Shown: positions 17,327 through 26,375, numbered from the stretch's first letter. The stretch: 64,000 nt of DNA from Poriferisulfidus sp965221375 (GCA_965221375.1 OZ244883.1:682001-746000), one strand, 5' to 3'. Notes: generated by a model not told the origin, from the letters alone. Translations and numbers: made by a program.

Positions 17327-18142
17327 TTAACATCCTTTATAGTTTTTGCGCATGCATTCGCGGGCAAGGGCATGAGCTTTTTTAATTTGGTCCGAGGTCA
17401 TTTTTTCAGCAATCGAATTACTTTGCGCAATGGCACCATAAACCCCATTTGCAACTGCAAGGTTTGTCCACATATGAGCGTAGACCTGGTTTCGTACTAT
17501 TCCGCGTCCTTGTTCGTACATCAGGCCCAATGCTTTTTGGGCCAGAGCAAATCCCTGTTCGGCGGCCAATTCGTACCAGCGTGCCGCAGCCTTGTTATTT
17601 TGGGGAGAAATTTCTCCAAAATCATACATCTCACCAAAATGAAACTGGGCCATGGCATCTCCTTGTTGGGCAGCAAGTTCAAACCACTTTGCTGCTAACT
17701 TATTATTTTGAGGAACGCCGCGTCCACGTCTGTACATATAACCTAAATTGGTTTGGGCTCTATGGAATTCCTGTTCGGCAGCCAGTTTGTACCATTTCAC
17801 TGCAGTCTCATCATTTTGAGGGACGCCAAGTCCTTTTCGATGCAGCAGGCCCAGCATGAACTGAGCCCCAGCAAGTTCCTGTTCGGCAGCCCGTCTATAC
17901 CACTTCAACGCAATCTTGTAATTTTGGGGAACACCGTGTCCTGCCATGTATAGTCCAGCCAGGTTGAATTGAGCGTCAGCATTTCCTTGTTCAGCAAGAG
18001 GTTGCCATTCACGAAATGCTGTTTTGTAGTCGCCTGATTGCAGAGCGTCCCACCCTTTGCCAAAGTCGGCACTCCAGCTAATTGTTGCGCCAAATAGAAA
18101 GACGACAATGGCCGGGTATATAAAGGCGACTTGTTTTTTCAT
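17327..18142 (-). CDS. Secreted Sel1-repeat (TPR-like) protein
   Basis: A 271-residue protein with an N-terminal signal peptide (cleavage about SWSA/DFG). Five to six Sel1-like repeats of 36 residues follow, each of the form A..W...AA.QG.A.AQ..LG.MY..G.GVPQN, between about residues 45 and 230. Sel1 repeats form alpha-solenoids that bind proteins and are often involved in envelope stress or host contact; the partner is unknown. The repeats are also visible as about 108-base DNA repeats. It is convergent with the DUF4153 gene. Confidence 0.9.
   Translation of the reverse strand: MKKQVAFIYPAIVVFLFGATISWSADFGKGWDALQSGDYKTAFREWQPLAEQGNADAQFNLAGLYMAGHGVPQNYKIALKWYRRAAEQELAGAQFMLGLLHRKGLGVPQNDETAVKWYKLAAEQEFHRAQTNLGYMYRRGRGVPQNNKLAAKWFELAAQQGDAMAQFHFGEMYDFGEISPQNNKAAARWYELAAEQGFALAQKALGLMYEQGRGIVRNQVYAHMWTNLAVANGVYGAIAQSNSIAEKMTSDQIKKAHALARECMRKNYKGC
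17544..17990. repeat. ~108-bp tandem coding repeats (Sel1 units)
   Basis: On the + strand the words ttcggcagcc / tgtaccac / attttgagg(g)aacgcc recur about every 108 bases inside the Sel1 gene, matching one 36-residue repeat per unit. Divergence between units is moderate, so this is old internal duplication. Limits are approximate. Confidence 0.7.
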
Positions 18143-18206
18143 TTGTAATTAAGATAAAGAATACATGCCATGCATTGAGAAATTTAAACTTGCAGGGATG
18201 TAAATG

Positions 18207-18240
18207 CTATAAATAAGTGTGCAAGCACACGGCTTTATTT
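18207..18240 (-). terminator. Hairpin downstream of thiG
   Basis: A GTGTGC-(2 nt)-GCACAC inverted repeat at 18217-18230 flanked by A-rich and T-rich arms (AAATAA / TTATTT). On the - strand it follows thiG and is trailed by TTATTTA, so it could terminate the thiS-thiG transcript before the Sel1 gene. An operator for the Sel1 gene is an alternative. Confidence 0.45.
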
Positions 18241-18301
18241 TTTATTCACTGCAGCGTGTGGCGAAACATTAACATAATTTAAGGTTTCTCAAATTTAAAT
18301 C

Positions 18302-19084
18302 TCACTCTGGCATCCCTTCAGCAGGGCTTGAACTGGTTGCCAACCGTCGTTTCGGCATACGCCCGGCGCGCCAGGCCAGCCGTCCCGATTCCACCGCTAA
18401 ACGCATGGCATGGGCCATCTGGACCGGGTTTTTAGCTTCCGCAATTGCCGTGTTCATCAAGACGCCGTCACATCCCAACTCCATAGCAATGGATGCATCG
18501 GAGGCAGTGCCGACGCCGGCATCCACCAGAATCGGAGTCGTGGCTTCTTCCAGGATGATCTGCAGCCAGTCGGGATTTCGGATGCCTCGTCCCGAGCCGA
18601 TGGGCGCCGCCAGCGGCATGACTGCCACGCATCCCATTTCTGCCAGCTTTTTGGCGGTGATCGGGTCATCATTGGTATAGGCCATCACCTCAAATCCTTC
18701 CTCAATCAAAGTGCTAGCGGCGGCCAATGTTTGTGTCACATCCGGGTACAAGGTGCGTTGGTCGCCCAACACTTCCAGCTTGACCAGGTTGTGTCCATCC
18801 AGAAGTTCGCGCGCCAGTCGGCAGACCCGTACGGCATCCTCGGCCGTGTAGCAGCCGGCGGTATTGGGCAGGATCGTGAACTGGTCGGGAGGCAGCACAT
18901 CCAGCAAATTAGGCGCATCTGCATCTTGACCGATATTGGTGCGGCGCAGCGCAACGGTGACGATTTGCGCACCCGAAGCGATTACCGCGTCTCGGGTTTG
19001 TTCCAGGTCGCGGTATTTCCCGGTGCCAACAAGCAGGCGGGACGTGTAATTGCGTCCGGCAATGACCAGGGTATCGTCGTCCAT
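18302..19084 (-). CDS. thiG: Thiazole synthase
   Basis: A 260-residue ThiG, a TIM-barrel enzyme that builds the thiazole phosphate of thiamine from deoxyxylulose phosphate, dehydroglycine and ThiS-thiocarboxylate. Landmarks are RLLVGTGKY near the N-terminus, the lysine-bearing LVKLEVLGD strand (about residue 105) and MPLAAPIGSGRGI followed by PILVDAGVGTASDA. It is two bases downstream of thiS, the normal pairing. Confidence 0.97.
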   Translation of the reverse strand: MDDDTLVIAGRNYTSRLLVGTGKYRDLEQTRDAVIASGAQIVTVALRRTNIGQDADAPNLLDVLPPDQFTILPNTAGCYTAEDAVRVCRLARELLDGHNLVKLEVLGDQRTLYPDVTQTLAAASTLIEEGFEVMAYTNDDPITAKKLAEMGCVAVMPLAAPIGSGRGIRNPDWLQIILEEATTPILVDAGVGTASDASIAMELGCDGVLMNTAIAEAKNPVQMAHAMRLAVESGRLAWRAGRMPKRRLATSSSPAEGMPE

Positions 19085-19086
19085 AA

Positions 19087-19284
19087 TCAGCCACCACCGA
19101 TGGCGCGAATAATTTCAACCGAATCTCCGGAATTCAGCACATGCTGAGGCCACTGAGACCGAGGGATAATCTGGCGATTGACTTCCAGAGCGAGACGTCC
19201 GTCAAGTTGCAACTGCCGGACGAGGTCTGCCGCCGTTGAGGCGTCCGGGCAGGAGTGCGCAGCACCGTTGACGGTCACGTCCAT
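19087..19284 (-). CDS. thiS: Sulfur carrier protein ThiS
   Basis: A 65-residue ubiquitin-like sulfur carrier ending AIGGG. The terminal Gly-Gly is adenylated and thiocarboxylated to donate sulfur to ThiG. One extra Gly precedes the usual pair. It is directly upstream of thiG. No TPP riboswitch can fit in the short gap upstream. Confidence 0.94.
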   Translation of the reverse strand: MDVTVNGAAHSCPDASTAADLVRQLQLDGRLALEVNRQIIPRSQWPQHVLNSGDSVEIIRAIGGG

Positions 19285-19303
19285 GGCAATCGCTATTTAC
19301 GGT

Positions 19304-19684
19304 TCAGAGTTCCGCCGGGTTGAAGACTCCGAATATCCGCTGCAGTTTCCCGTCTGCGACCTCGATAAAATCGCAACCCCGAAGCGTGACGGCTTTGCCG
19401 CTGGGTTCCTGGTCGCCCAAAGGTCCGGTATTGGTGCCGAACAGCAGCCAAGGCACTGCAATTTGCCCGATACTGGTGGGCATTTGTCCGATCAATTCCA
19501 ACTTGAGATCAGGGAAAGCCGTAAAAAGAGCTTGGGCGTAGGAGCCGATGGCCTCTCCTGACAAGGGGCCGCCTGTGGCAGGGTCCTCGTAGGTTCCATC
19601 GGGTGCAAACAAGTCAACAATGGCTTGGGGGTCATGGGCATCCCAAGCGGCGAAGTAGGCTTCAATTAGTTCTGTGGCATTCAT
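19304..19684 (-). CDS. NTF2-like (SnoaL-type) protein
   Basis: A 126-residue protein with the SnoaL/NTF2 pattern: YFAAWDAHDPQAIVDLFAPDGTYEDPATGGPLSG at the N-terminal half and GKAVTLRGCDFIEVADGKLQRIFGVFN at the end. The fold hosts small-molecule binding or isomerase sites. The function here is unknown. It overlaps the metY stop by four bases (ATGA), which implies translational coupling. Confidence 0.85.
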   Translation of the reverse strand: MNATELIEAYFAAWDAHDPQAIVDLFAPDGTYEDPATGGPLSGEAIGSYAQALFTAFPDLKLELIGQMPTSIGQIAVPWLLFGTNTGPLGDQEPSGKAVTLRGCDFIEVADGKLQRIFGVFNPAEL

Positions 19685-20970
19685 TTGGTTGCCTCCAAGG
19701 CTTGGTCTAGGTCATTCAAAATATCATCAATATCTTCGATGCCGACAGACAGTCGGATTACTTCCGGTCCGGCTCCTGCGGCGGTTTTTTGCTCGTCGCT
19801 AAGTTGGCGGTGAGTCGTGGATGCGGGGTGCACAATCAGGGAACGGGTATCTCCGATGTTGGCCAGATGCGAAAAGAGTTTTACATTTTCAACAACTTTT
19901 ACGCCACTTTCGTAGCCGCCGCGCACACCGAACGTAAACACGGAGCCTGCGCCGTTCGGGCAATAGTGTTGGGCCTTTTCGTAATAAGGGCTGGAGGGCA
20001 GTCCGGCATAGGACACCCATTCAACCTGGTCGTGTTGTTCCAACCACTGGGCGGCGGCAAGGGCATTGGCGCTATGTTGACGCATGCGCAGCGGCAAGGT
20101 TTCAGTACCCGTCAAGGTCAAATACGCATTCATGGGTGACATGGTCGGCCCCAAATCCCGCAAACTGACGGCGATAGAGTAGACGGTATATGCCAGGGGG
20201 CCGAATTTTTCGGTAAATGTCAGGCCGTGATACGCCGGATCGGGTGTCGTCAAATGAGGGTATTTGCCACCTTGCGACCAATCAAAATTCCCGGAGTCGA
20301 TCACAACGCCTCCGATCGCATTCCCGTGTCCGGACAGGAATTTGGTGGTGGAATGCACCACAAGGTCGGCGCCGTATTCAATGGGGCTGCACAATGCCGG
20401 GGTTGCCAGCGTATTGTCAATCACCAGAGGCACGCCGTGCTCATGGGCTACGCCGGCCAAAGCTTCGATATCGCACATGATGCCGCCGGGATTGGCGAGG
20501 CTTTCGCTGAAGATCGCGCGGGTCCGTTCGTTGCAGGCCTGACGAATAGCGTCGGTGTCGTCGGGGTCCACAAAAGTCACTTTCCAGCCCAAGCGGGCAA
20601 AAGCATGTCCGAATTGGGTGATGGAGCCGCCGTAGAGTTTGTTGGAAGCCACAAATTCGTCACCGGCGCGCATCAGGCCGAACAGTGAGAGCATCTGCGC
20701 GGAGTGCCCCGAGGCGGTGCATACGGCGCCGACTCCTCCCTCCAAATTGGCGAGACGCTCCTGCAGGGCGCTTACGGTGGGGTTGGTCAGGCGCGAATAA
20801 ATAAAGCCCGACTCTTCCAGGTTGAACAGGTTGGCGGCATGTTCGACATCGCGGAACACAAAGGCGACGGATTGATGCACCGGGGTGACACGCGCTCCGG
20901 TCGTGGGGTCCGGCGGGGTGCCGGCGTGAACGGCCCGGGTTTGCAAACCCTGAGTTTTTTCTGTGGTCAT
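19681..20970 (-). CDS. metY: O-acetylhomoserine sulfhydrylase (MetY type)
   Basis: A 429-residue PLP enzyme of the Cys/Met-metabolism family. The PLP lysine is in VHSTTKFLSGHGNAIGG (about residue 205), and the length and GARVTPVHQSVAFVFRDVEHAANLF opening fit O-acetylhomoserine aminocarboxypropyltransferases, which use sulfide directly to make homocysteine. This suits an organism exposed to sulfide. It is six bases downstream of the gamma-carbonic anhydrase gene and overlaps the NTF2-like gene. Confidence 0.93.
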   Translation of the reverse strand: MTTEKTQGLQTRAVHAGTPPDPTTGARVTPVHQSVAFVFRDVEHAANLFNLEESGFIYSRLTNPTVSALQERLANLEGGVGAVCTASGHSAQMLSLFGLMRAGDEFVASNKLYGGSITQFGHAFARLGWKVTFVDPDDTDAIRQACNERTRAIFSESLANPGGIMCDIEALAGVAHEHGVPLVIDNTLATPALCSPIEYGADLVVHSTTKFLSGHGNAIGGVVIDSGNFDWSQGGKYPHLTTPDPAYHGLTFTEKFGPLAYTVYSIAVSLRDLGPTMSPMNAYLTLTGTETLPLRMRQHSANALAAAQWLEQHDQVEWVSYAGLPSSPYYEKAQHYCPNGAGSVFTFGVRGGYESGVKVVENVKLFSHLANIGDTRSLIVHPASTTHRQLSDEQKTAAGAGPEVIRLSVGIEDIDDILNDLDQALEATK

Positions 20971-20976
20971 AAATAT

Positions 20977-21522
20977 TTAAGCCTCATTGGCGTAAGCAGC
21001 TTTAAAGCGGTTTTTGTTATCGACGTAATGTGCGGCAGAGTAGCGCAAATATTCCAGTTCCTTGTCGGTCAATTCACGGATTTTGCGTGCCGGGCTGCCC
21101 ACCCACAAATGACCGCCTTCCAGTTGTTTGCCCGGCGGCACCAGACAACCCGAACCAATCATGGTGTCGGCAGCGATGACGGAACCGTCCAGCACAATGG
21201 CGCCCATACCGATTAAGCACCGGTCACCAATGGTGCAGGCATGCACGGTGGCGTTATGGCCGATGGTGACATCGTCGCCGATGGTGGTGGAGAACCCGCC
21301 AGGGAAAAATTCGCAATCGTGGGTGACATGCACGACGCTGCCATCCTGGATATTGGTACGGTTGCCGATACGAATGGAATGCACGTCGCCACGGACCACC
21401 GTCATCGGCCAGATGGAACTGTCTTCTCCCAGATGTACGTCGCCGAGCACCAAGGCTTGTGCATCAACATACGCGCTCGGGGCGATGTGCGGGGTGATAC
21501 CTTCAAAAGAGCGAACGGTCAT
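20977..21522 (-). CDS. Gamma-carbonic anhydrase family protein
   Basis: A 181-residue left-handed beta-helix protein with hexapeptide repeats. Candidate zinc histidines are in GSVVHVTHD and TIGHNATVHACTIG, as in the YrdA/gamma-carbonic anhydrase family. Many members lack measurable hydratase activity, so the role is uncertain. It heads the run gamma-CA, metY, NTF2-like, thiS, thiG, all on the same strand with small gaps. Confidence 0.92.
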   Translation of the reverse strand: MTVRSFEGITPHIAPSAYVDAQALVLGDVHLGEDSSIWPMTVVRGDVHSIRIGNRTNIQDGSVVHVTHDCEFFPGGFSTTIGDDVTIGHNATVHACTIGDRCLIGMGAIVLDGSVIAADTMIGSGCLVPPGKQLEGGHLWVGSPARKIRELTDKELEYLRYSAAHYVDNKNRFKAAYANEA

Positions 21523-21662
21523 CGGCGGTAAAACGGTGAATAGTTCAGGGTATTGTAGGGGATACGGGCATCAGACTCGGGCGTCGTTGTGTGCGATTAA
21601 AATCGGAAAATTCGTCAAGGTTGCCTACAATTGACTTGGCGGTTGCAGCGAAAAATTTGGTG

Positions 21663-22430
21663 ATGGCACATTCCTCCGACGGCGTTTTTGTGACAGGTAC
21701 GGACACGGGTGTCGGCAAGACTTGGGTCGCCGTCCATATCATCCAGGCATTGCGTCGTTACCCTCTGTCAGTGTGTGCGCTCAAGCCGGTTGAGTCCGGT
21801 TGCGTGAAATTCGGAGAGGCTTTATGGCCCCGGGATGCCGCGCAGTTGCGTCAGGCTGCAGGGCAAAAAAAGGTCGATGAGGTCGTGAAATTCGCGCTGC
21901 ACCTGCCTGTTGCCCCAGCTGCGGCGGCACAGAGAGAGGGAATACAGTTTGATCTGGAAGATTTAGTGCAGTTCTGTGCGCGGGATCAGTTACGAGTTGT
22001 GGAAGGGGCAGGCGGCTGGCGGGCGCCCCTGGCTCCGGATGGCGATTGCCAGACACTTGCCCAGCGTTTGGGTTTGCCGGTGCTGGTGGTGGCAAAAGAT
22101 GTCCTGGGCGCAGTCAATCACACATTATTGACCTGCGAAGCCGTGCGAAAGGCAGGCTGTCGACTGGCAGGCGTTGTCCTGAATCAGCAAACTGCTCCGG
22201 AAATCTCTTGCTCAAACAGTGACTTGATTGCCCGACTGCTGCCGGATGTGCCGTTATGGCAAACAGGGCCGAATACATGGCTGGATGAAGATCACGAATC
22301 TGCGCTTTTGAAAACGTTTGCAGACTTGCCGGACCTGCCGCCAAGTCCAGCGGAAAGGTATACGACCGAAGAGGCTGAACCCCAACTCGAGGATTTGCTA
22401 AAACCGCCGGTGCATTCCCATCATGCCTGA
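21663..22430 (+). CDS. bioD: Dethiobiotin synthetase
   Basis: About 255 residues. The P-loop GTDTGVGKTW lies about 10 residues in and VVEGAGGWRAPL (the substrate-phosphate loop) is in the middle. BioD closes the ureido ring from diaminopelargonate, CO2 and ATP. The start at MAHSSDGVFVTGTDTG is chosen because family members begin just before the P-loop; the frame extends 24 codons further upstream. It has an unusual ~30-residue acidic/His tail. It is not beside bioA (31.5 kb). It overlaps mutM by eight bases. Confidence 0.92.
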   Translation: MAHSSDGVFVTGTDTGVGKTWVAVHIIQALRRYPLSVCALKPVESGCVKFGEALWPRDAAQLRQAAGQKKVDEVVKFALHLPVAPAAAAQREGIQFDLEDLVQFCARDQLRVVEGAGGWRAPLAPDGDCQTLAQRLGLPVLVVAKDVLGAVNHTLLTCEAVRKAGCRLAGVVLNQQTAPEISCSNSDLIARLLPDVPLWQTGPNTWLDEDHESALLKTFADLPDLPPSPAERYTTEEAEPQLEDLLKPPVHSHHA

Positions 22431-23238
22431 ATTACCGGAAGTGGAGACGGTGCGCAGTGGGTTGGCGCCACATCTAGTCGGGGAGACGGTCGACCGAATG
22501 ATTATCCGGCAGCGGCAGTTGCGCTGGCCGATCAGTCGAGCGTTGCCGACGGCGGTTGCAGATCAGACGGTGGCGGCTGTGGAACGCCGCGCCAAGTATT
22601 TACTGTTCAAGATGACGGAGGGGTGCATCATCTGGCATTTGGGCATGTCCGGGTCGTTTCGCATTCTGCAGGATCCGCCCCGCGCCGGCAAACATGATCA
22701 CGTCGACGTGCTGCTGGCAAATGGCGCGACGCTCAGATTTCGGGACCCGCGCCGGTTCGGCAGTCTGCATTGGACGCGCCGGGATCCTTTGAGGCACCCA
22801 CTGCTGAGTGATCTTGGGCCTGAGCCGTTGAGTGGAAATTTTGATGGGACCTGGCTGCATGAGCGGGCGCGGGGACGTCATTTGGCCGTCAAAAACTTTC
22901 TGATGGATGCGAGGGTGGTGGCGGGCGTGGGCAATATCTACGCTAGTGAAGCATTGTTTGAGGCAGGTGTTTTGCCGTCGCGGGCGGCGGGCCGCATCAG
23001 TTTGAGACGCTATCAGCAACTGGCGCAAGCGGTCAAAGAAGTATTGGAGCGGGCCATCGCAGCAGGAGGTACAACCCTCAGGGACTTTACCTTGGCCGAT
23101 GGCCAGCCGGGATACTTTGGGCAGGACTTGAACGTTTATGGCCGCGCCAAAGCGGCGTGTCCGCGATGTCGACAGCCTATCCGCCGCTGTGTGATCGGCC
23201 AGCGCTCCAGCTTTTACTGCCCTCGTTGTCAGCGGTAA
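22423..23238 (+). CDS. mutM: Formamidopyrimidine-DNA glycosylase
   Basis: A 271-residue Fpg/MutM that excises 8-oxoguanine. The catalytic N-terminal PELPEVETVR (Pro2, Glu3) is intact, the conserved lysine is in ERRAKYLLF, and the C-terminal zinc finger has CPRC...CPRC around residues 246-269. Its start lies within the last codons of bioD. Confidence 0.98.
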   Translation: MPELPEVETVRSGLAPHLVGETVDRMIIRQRQLRWPISRALPTAVADQTVAAVERRAKYLLFKMTEGCIIWHLGMSGSFRILQDPPRAGKHDHVDVLLANGATLRFRDPRRFGSLHWTRRDPLRHPLLSDLGPEPLSGNFDGTWLHERARGRHLAVKNFLMDARVVAGVGNIYASEALFEAGVLPSRAAGRISLRRYQQLAQAVKEVLERAIAAGGTTLRDFTLADGQPGYFGQDLNVYGRAKAACPRCRQPIRRCVIGQRSSFYCPRCQR

Positions 23239-23396
23239 ATCACGCTTCGCAAGCTTTTGGTGAAATCCGATTTCCAAAACGATTGAACCAAAGGGAACTT
23301 TTCAAAACTAAATGCTCTAATAACCTATAGGGGGCTTTGTGGCAAGCTGAAACATTAATCACCATTTCAAATACTTGTTTGGTAAAAGGCGAAAAT

Positions 23397-24692
23397 ATGG
23401 TTATTGCAAGCAACGCTCTTGTACCTAGTCAAACAGTCCTGCCGCAAGGGCCGGGAAAAAGCGATTCATTACTCGAGAGTCTGCGGATAGGACTGCAGAA
23501 CTTCGAACCGCGGGAGCGGGATATCGTCACGCGCCGGTTGGGCATCGGTCAAAAAGCGGAAACCCTTCAAATCATTGCCACTGATTACGGGATGACGCGC
23601 GAGCGGGTTCGGCAAATCGAAAAGAATGTGGTTCAGAAGTTTCTCCGGCCCCTTGGCGAAGACCGTGATTTGACGCAACGCCTCAAGCGCTTGATGGTGC
23701 CCTCCAGGTCGCCGCTGACCCTGCAGGAGGCGGTCAACAGAGATTCCTGGTTTAAAGATATGGAGTCAAACCCGCAGTTGTTTGGAAATCTGGTACGCTT
23801 GACATGCCGCAAAAAAATTCATGTGCTGTGCATTAATCATCGCCACTACCTCAGTCGGATCTCCATAGGGACTTGGAAAACAGTTTCAGGCGAAGCGAGC
23901 GCTCTGTTGAAGAAAAAAGGCTGTTCCGAGCGGTGGCCGGAAGCCTATGCGCGCGCCGCCGTGCGGCAATTATTGCCACGCGAAGGAAAAGAATTTGCCC
24001 AGTTGCTATGGGATCATGCATCGCGGCAATGTAACTTCGCAATTGCATCCGATGGCACCCGGGTGCTGGCGGCTTATGGATGGGGGGCAGAAGCGTGGGT
24101 TCGTGTACTGCTTTTGGAATCGAATGTGCCGCTGCACTACACCGAGCTGGCAAAAGGCGCTTCCCGACGCGCTCGCAGAGCACTGGATATTCGAAGAGTG
24201 CACGGGGCGGCTCAGAATGAAGGGTTGCTACTGGGATGTGGCATCTATGGTCTGCGTCATCATATTCCTTTTTCTGATAACTATTTGGCGTCAATCTGTG
24301 CTTATGCCGAAGGCATTGTGAATTCCGGAATGCCCGGAAAACAATGGCATGCGTCGGAAATTTTGGATGAACTGAAGCGGCAGCGTCCGGATGAATGTCA
24401 GCACTTGGATAAATATGTGTTGAATTACGCCCTGTCCCAATCGCAGATATTGGAATCATTGAAAAGACTGGTATGGGTCGTCAAATCAAACGCGACTCCC
24501 AGCCAGCGTGTCGACCTGCGCCATGCGGTGATCAGAATTGTGAAGCAGGAGGGCCGGCCGATGACGACGCGCGAAATCAAGGGGAGACTGCAGCGCTTCC
24601 GGGGAGTGAACTCGACATTTAGTGTGATACCGATGGGGCCTTTGGTACGAATCAAACCCGGGGTGTGGGGGATTCAGGGGCGGGATGTGTGA
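23397..24692 (+). CDS. Sigma-70 region 4 protein with C-terminal winged-helix-like domains
   Basis: A 431-residue protein. Residues about 38-82 form a clear sigma-70 region 4 helix-turn-helix (RERDIVTRRLGI ... IATDYGMTRERVRQIEKNV), but there is no region 2 or 3, so it is not a normal sigma factor. The remaining ~350 residues include two stretches resembling winged-helix/HARE-HTH modules: LHYTELAKGASRRAR...GLLLGCGIYGL (about 260-300) and AVIRIVKQEGRPMTTREIKGRL...KPGVWGI (about 385-428). It is probably a DNA-binding regulator or an accessory to RNA polymerase. ATG 23397 is preferred over a TTG 60 bases upstream. It stands alone between mutM and the convergent ggt. Confidence 0.72.
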   Translation: MVIASNALVPSQTVLPQGPGKSDSLLESLRIGLQNFEPRERDIVTRRLGIGQKAETLQIIATDYGMTRERVRQIEKNVVQKFLRPLGEDRDLTQRLKRLMVPSRSPLTLQEAVNRDSWFKDMESNPQLFGNLVRLTCRKKIHVLCINHRHYLSRISIGTWKTVSGEASALLKKKGCSERWPEAYARAAVRQLLPREGKEFAQLLWDHASRQCNFAIASDGTRVLAAYGWGAEAWVRVLLLESNVPLHYTELAKGASRRARRALDIRRVHGAAQNEGLLLGCGIYGLRHHIPFSDNYLASICAYAEGIVNSGMPGKQWHASEILDELKRQRPDECQHLDKYVLNYALSQSQILESLKRLVWVVKSNATPSQRVDLRHAVIRIVKQEGRPMTTREIKGRLQRFRGVNSTFSVIPMGPLVRIKPGVWGIQGRDV

Positions 24693-24722
24693 AGAGGACC
24701 TGCTCGGCAGTCTGAATATTTT

Positions 24723-26375
24723 TTAGTGTTGGTGTACTTTTGCGGAGCCGATGCCGCGGGGGTCGGAAGCGGCCTGTAGCTGCTGGGTTTGCTGATCCCA
24801 AATCACGACCTGCATGTTGCCCCAAGACTTGTTTGCCTCCAGGGTGTGCCCTAACTCAGACAAAGACTGCAGGTCTTCGTTGAGGGCTTCGGGTTCGAAG
24901 AAGATTTTGTCCGGCAACGCCTGGTGGTGAATCCGAGCCTGGGAGACCATCGCCGCGGCGTCGGCACCTTGCAGAAAATCCAGTAGGCCCAGCAACACCA
25001 TGGTGGTAATGCGGCTGCCTCCTGGGGTGCCAAGCAACGCGAGGCGGTCCGGGGTGCGTACCGCGGTGGGCCCCATTGAGGACAGCATGCGCTTGCCGGG
25101 AGCGATGGCATTGGCGTCGCTGCCGACCAGTCCATACAGATTGGCGGCACCGGGCTTGGCGGAAAAGTCGTCCATTTCATTATTCAGCAGGATGCCGGTG
25201 CCGGGGGCGACAAAACCGGAACCCATCAAACCGTTGACGGACAAAGTGGCGCTGACCCAATTGCCCTCGGAGTCCAGAATGCTGAAATGCGTGGTATGGC
25301 CTTCTTTGGGAGGTTCCAGATAAATGCGGCTTGAAGGGGTGGCACGCTGGGGATCGAAGTTGGTCATCAGCGTATCGGCATGTTCCCGACTCGTCAGGCG
25401 AGTGACCGGGACTTCCACATGATCAGAATCCCCAAAATATTGCGCACGGTCTATATAAGAGCGGCGCAGCGCTTCGATTAAGCGATGGGTGCGCGATGTC
25501 TGGGATGAATCATCAAGCCAGTCTTCTCCCAGCATGTTGAGGACTTGCGCAAGCATCATGCCGGTTGCGGAAGGCAAAGGAGCACTCGTGATATGGGCGT
25601 CGCGCCATTTGAATTGAATCGGTTCGCGTTCGATGGTCCGGTATTGGGCGAGATCGTCCAGTGTCCAGATGCCGCCGTGCCGGCGTACCCCGTCGACCAG
25701 TTTTTCGGCAAAGGAGCCCTGGTAGAAAGTCTGCGCGCCTTCGGTGGCAAGCATCTCCAAAGTATTGCCGAGGTCGTCCTGTACGAAAGGTGCCGATGGG
25801 TCGTCAAACAGAAAAACCGACGAGGAAGGGTAGCGTTTCAACACCTCGATACGCGCTTGTATTGCTCCGGAAAGGCGGTCATCCATGGCCACTCCGACTC
25901 GGGCGGCTTGGATCGCAGGCATCAAGTTCTGTTGGAGCGGCAATTGTCCGTAGTTTTCGGCCAAATGATGCCAGGCGGCCGCCAAGCCAGGGATGCCGGC
26001 GGCCAAGGGGCCGTTGAGGGCCCGGTCGCGGTCGACCTCACCACTCTCGTCGAGGTACATGTCGCGGTGTGCTTCGAAGGGTGCCCGCTCACGCGCATCC
26101 AACATCGTGGTATGGTTGCGGACTTTGTGATGCAGCAGGAAAAATCCGCCCCCGCCGAGTCCGGAGCCGTAGGGTTCCACGACGCCGAGTACGGCAGACA
26201 CGGCAATGGCGGCATCGAATGCGTTGCCGCCTGCATCAAGAACTGAAGCGCCGGCCTCGGTCGCGAGTGAATGCGCCGTTGCCAGGGCATAGCCCGGAGG
26301 GGCGGCAAGGCAAGTAGGGGAGGTTGCGAGTAAAAAAACGCCGATAACTGCGTTTTTTTGAAATCTTGTGTTCAC
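24723..26375 (-). CDS. ggt: Gamma-glutamyltransferase
   Basis: A 550-residue Ntn-hydrolase precursor with a signal peptide (cleavage after PTCLA). The autoprocessing threonine is in KEGHTTHFSILD (about residue 355), which becomes the N-terminus of the small subunit. The small subunit carries the GGSRITTMVLLGLLDF block. It cleaves gamma-glutamyl bonds of glutathione in the periplasm. Convergent with the sigma-region-4 gene; 16 bases downstream of coaD on the same strand. Confidence 0.95.
   Translation of the reverse strand: MNTRFQKNAVIGVFLLATSPTCLAAPPGYALATAHSLATEAGASVLDAGGNAFDAAIAVSAVLGVVEPYGSGLGGGGFFLLHHKVRNHTTMLDARERAPFEAHRDMYLDESGEVDRDRALNGPLAAGIPGLAAAWHHLAENYGQLPLQQNLMPAIQAARVGVAMDDRLSGAIQARIEVLKRYPSSSVFLFDDPSAPFVQDDLGNTLEMLATEGAQTFYQGSFAEKLVDGVRRHGGIWTLDDLAQYRTIEREPIQFKWRDAHITSAPLPSATGMMLAQVLNMLGEDWLDDSSQTSRTHRLIEALRRSYIDRAQYFGDSDHVEVPVTRLTSREHADTLMTNFDPQRATPSSRIYLEPPKEGHTTHFSILDSEGNWVSATLSVNGLMGSGFVAPGTGILLNNEMDDFSAKPGAANLYGLVGSDANAIAPGKRMLSSMGPTAVRTPDRLALLGTPGGSRITTMVLLGLLDFLQGADAAAMVSQARIHHQALPDKIFFEPEALNEDLQSLSELGHTLEANKSWGNMQVVIWDQQTQQLQAASDPRGIGSAKVHQH

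Noticed and set aside
17544..17990. Regular DNA repeats that might suggest a CRISPR or minisatellite
   Set aside because: The period is about 108 bases, the units diverge and all are in frame as Sel1 repeats.
19285..19303. Possible TPP riboswitch before thiS
   Set aside because: Only about 20 bases separate thiS from the upstream gene, too short for a THI element.
23239..23396. Short hairpin GCTT-CGC-AAGC followed by TTTT after mutM
   Set aside because: A four-base stem is too weak to call.
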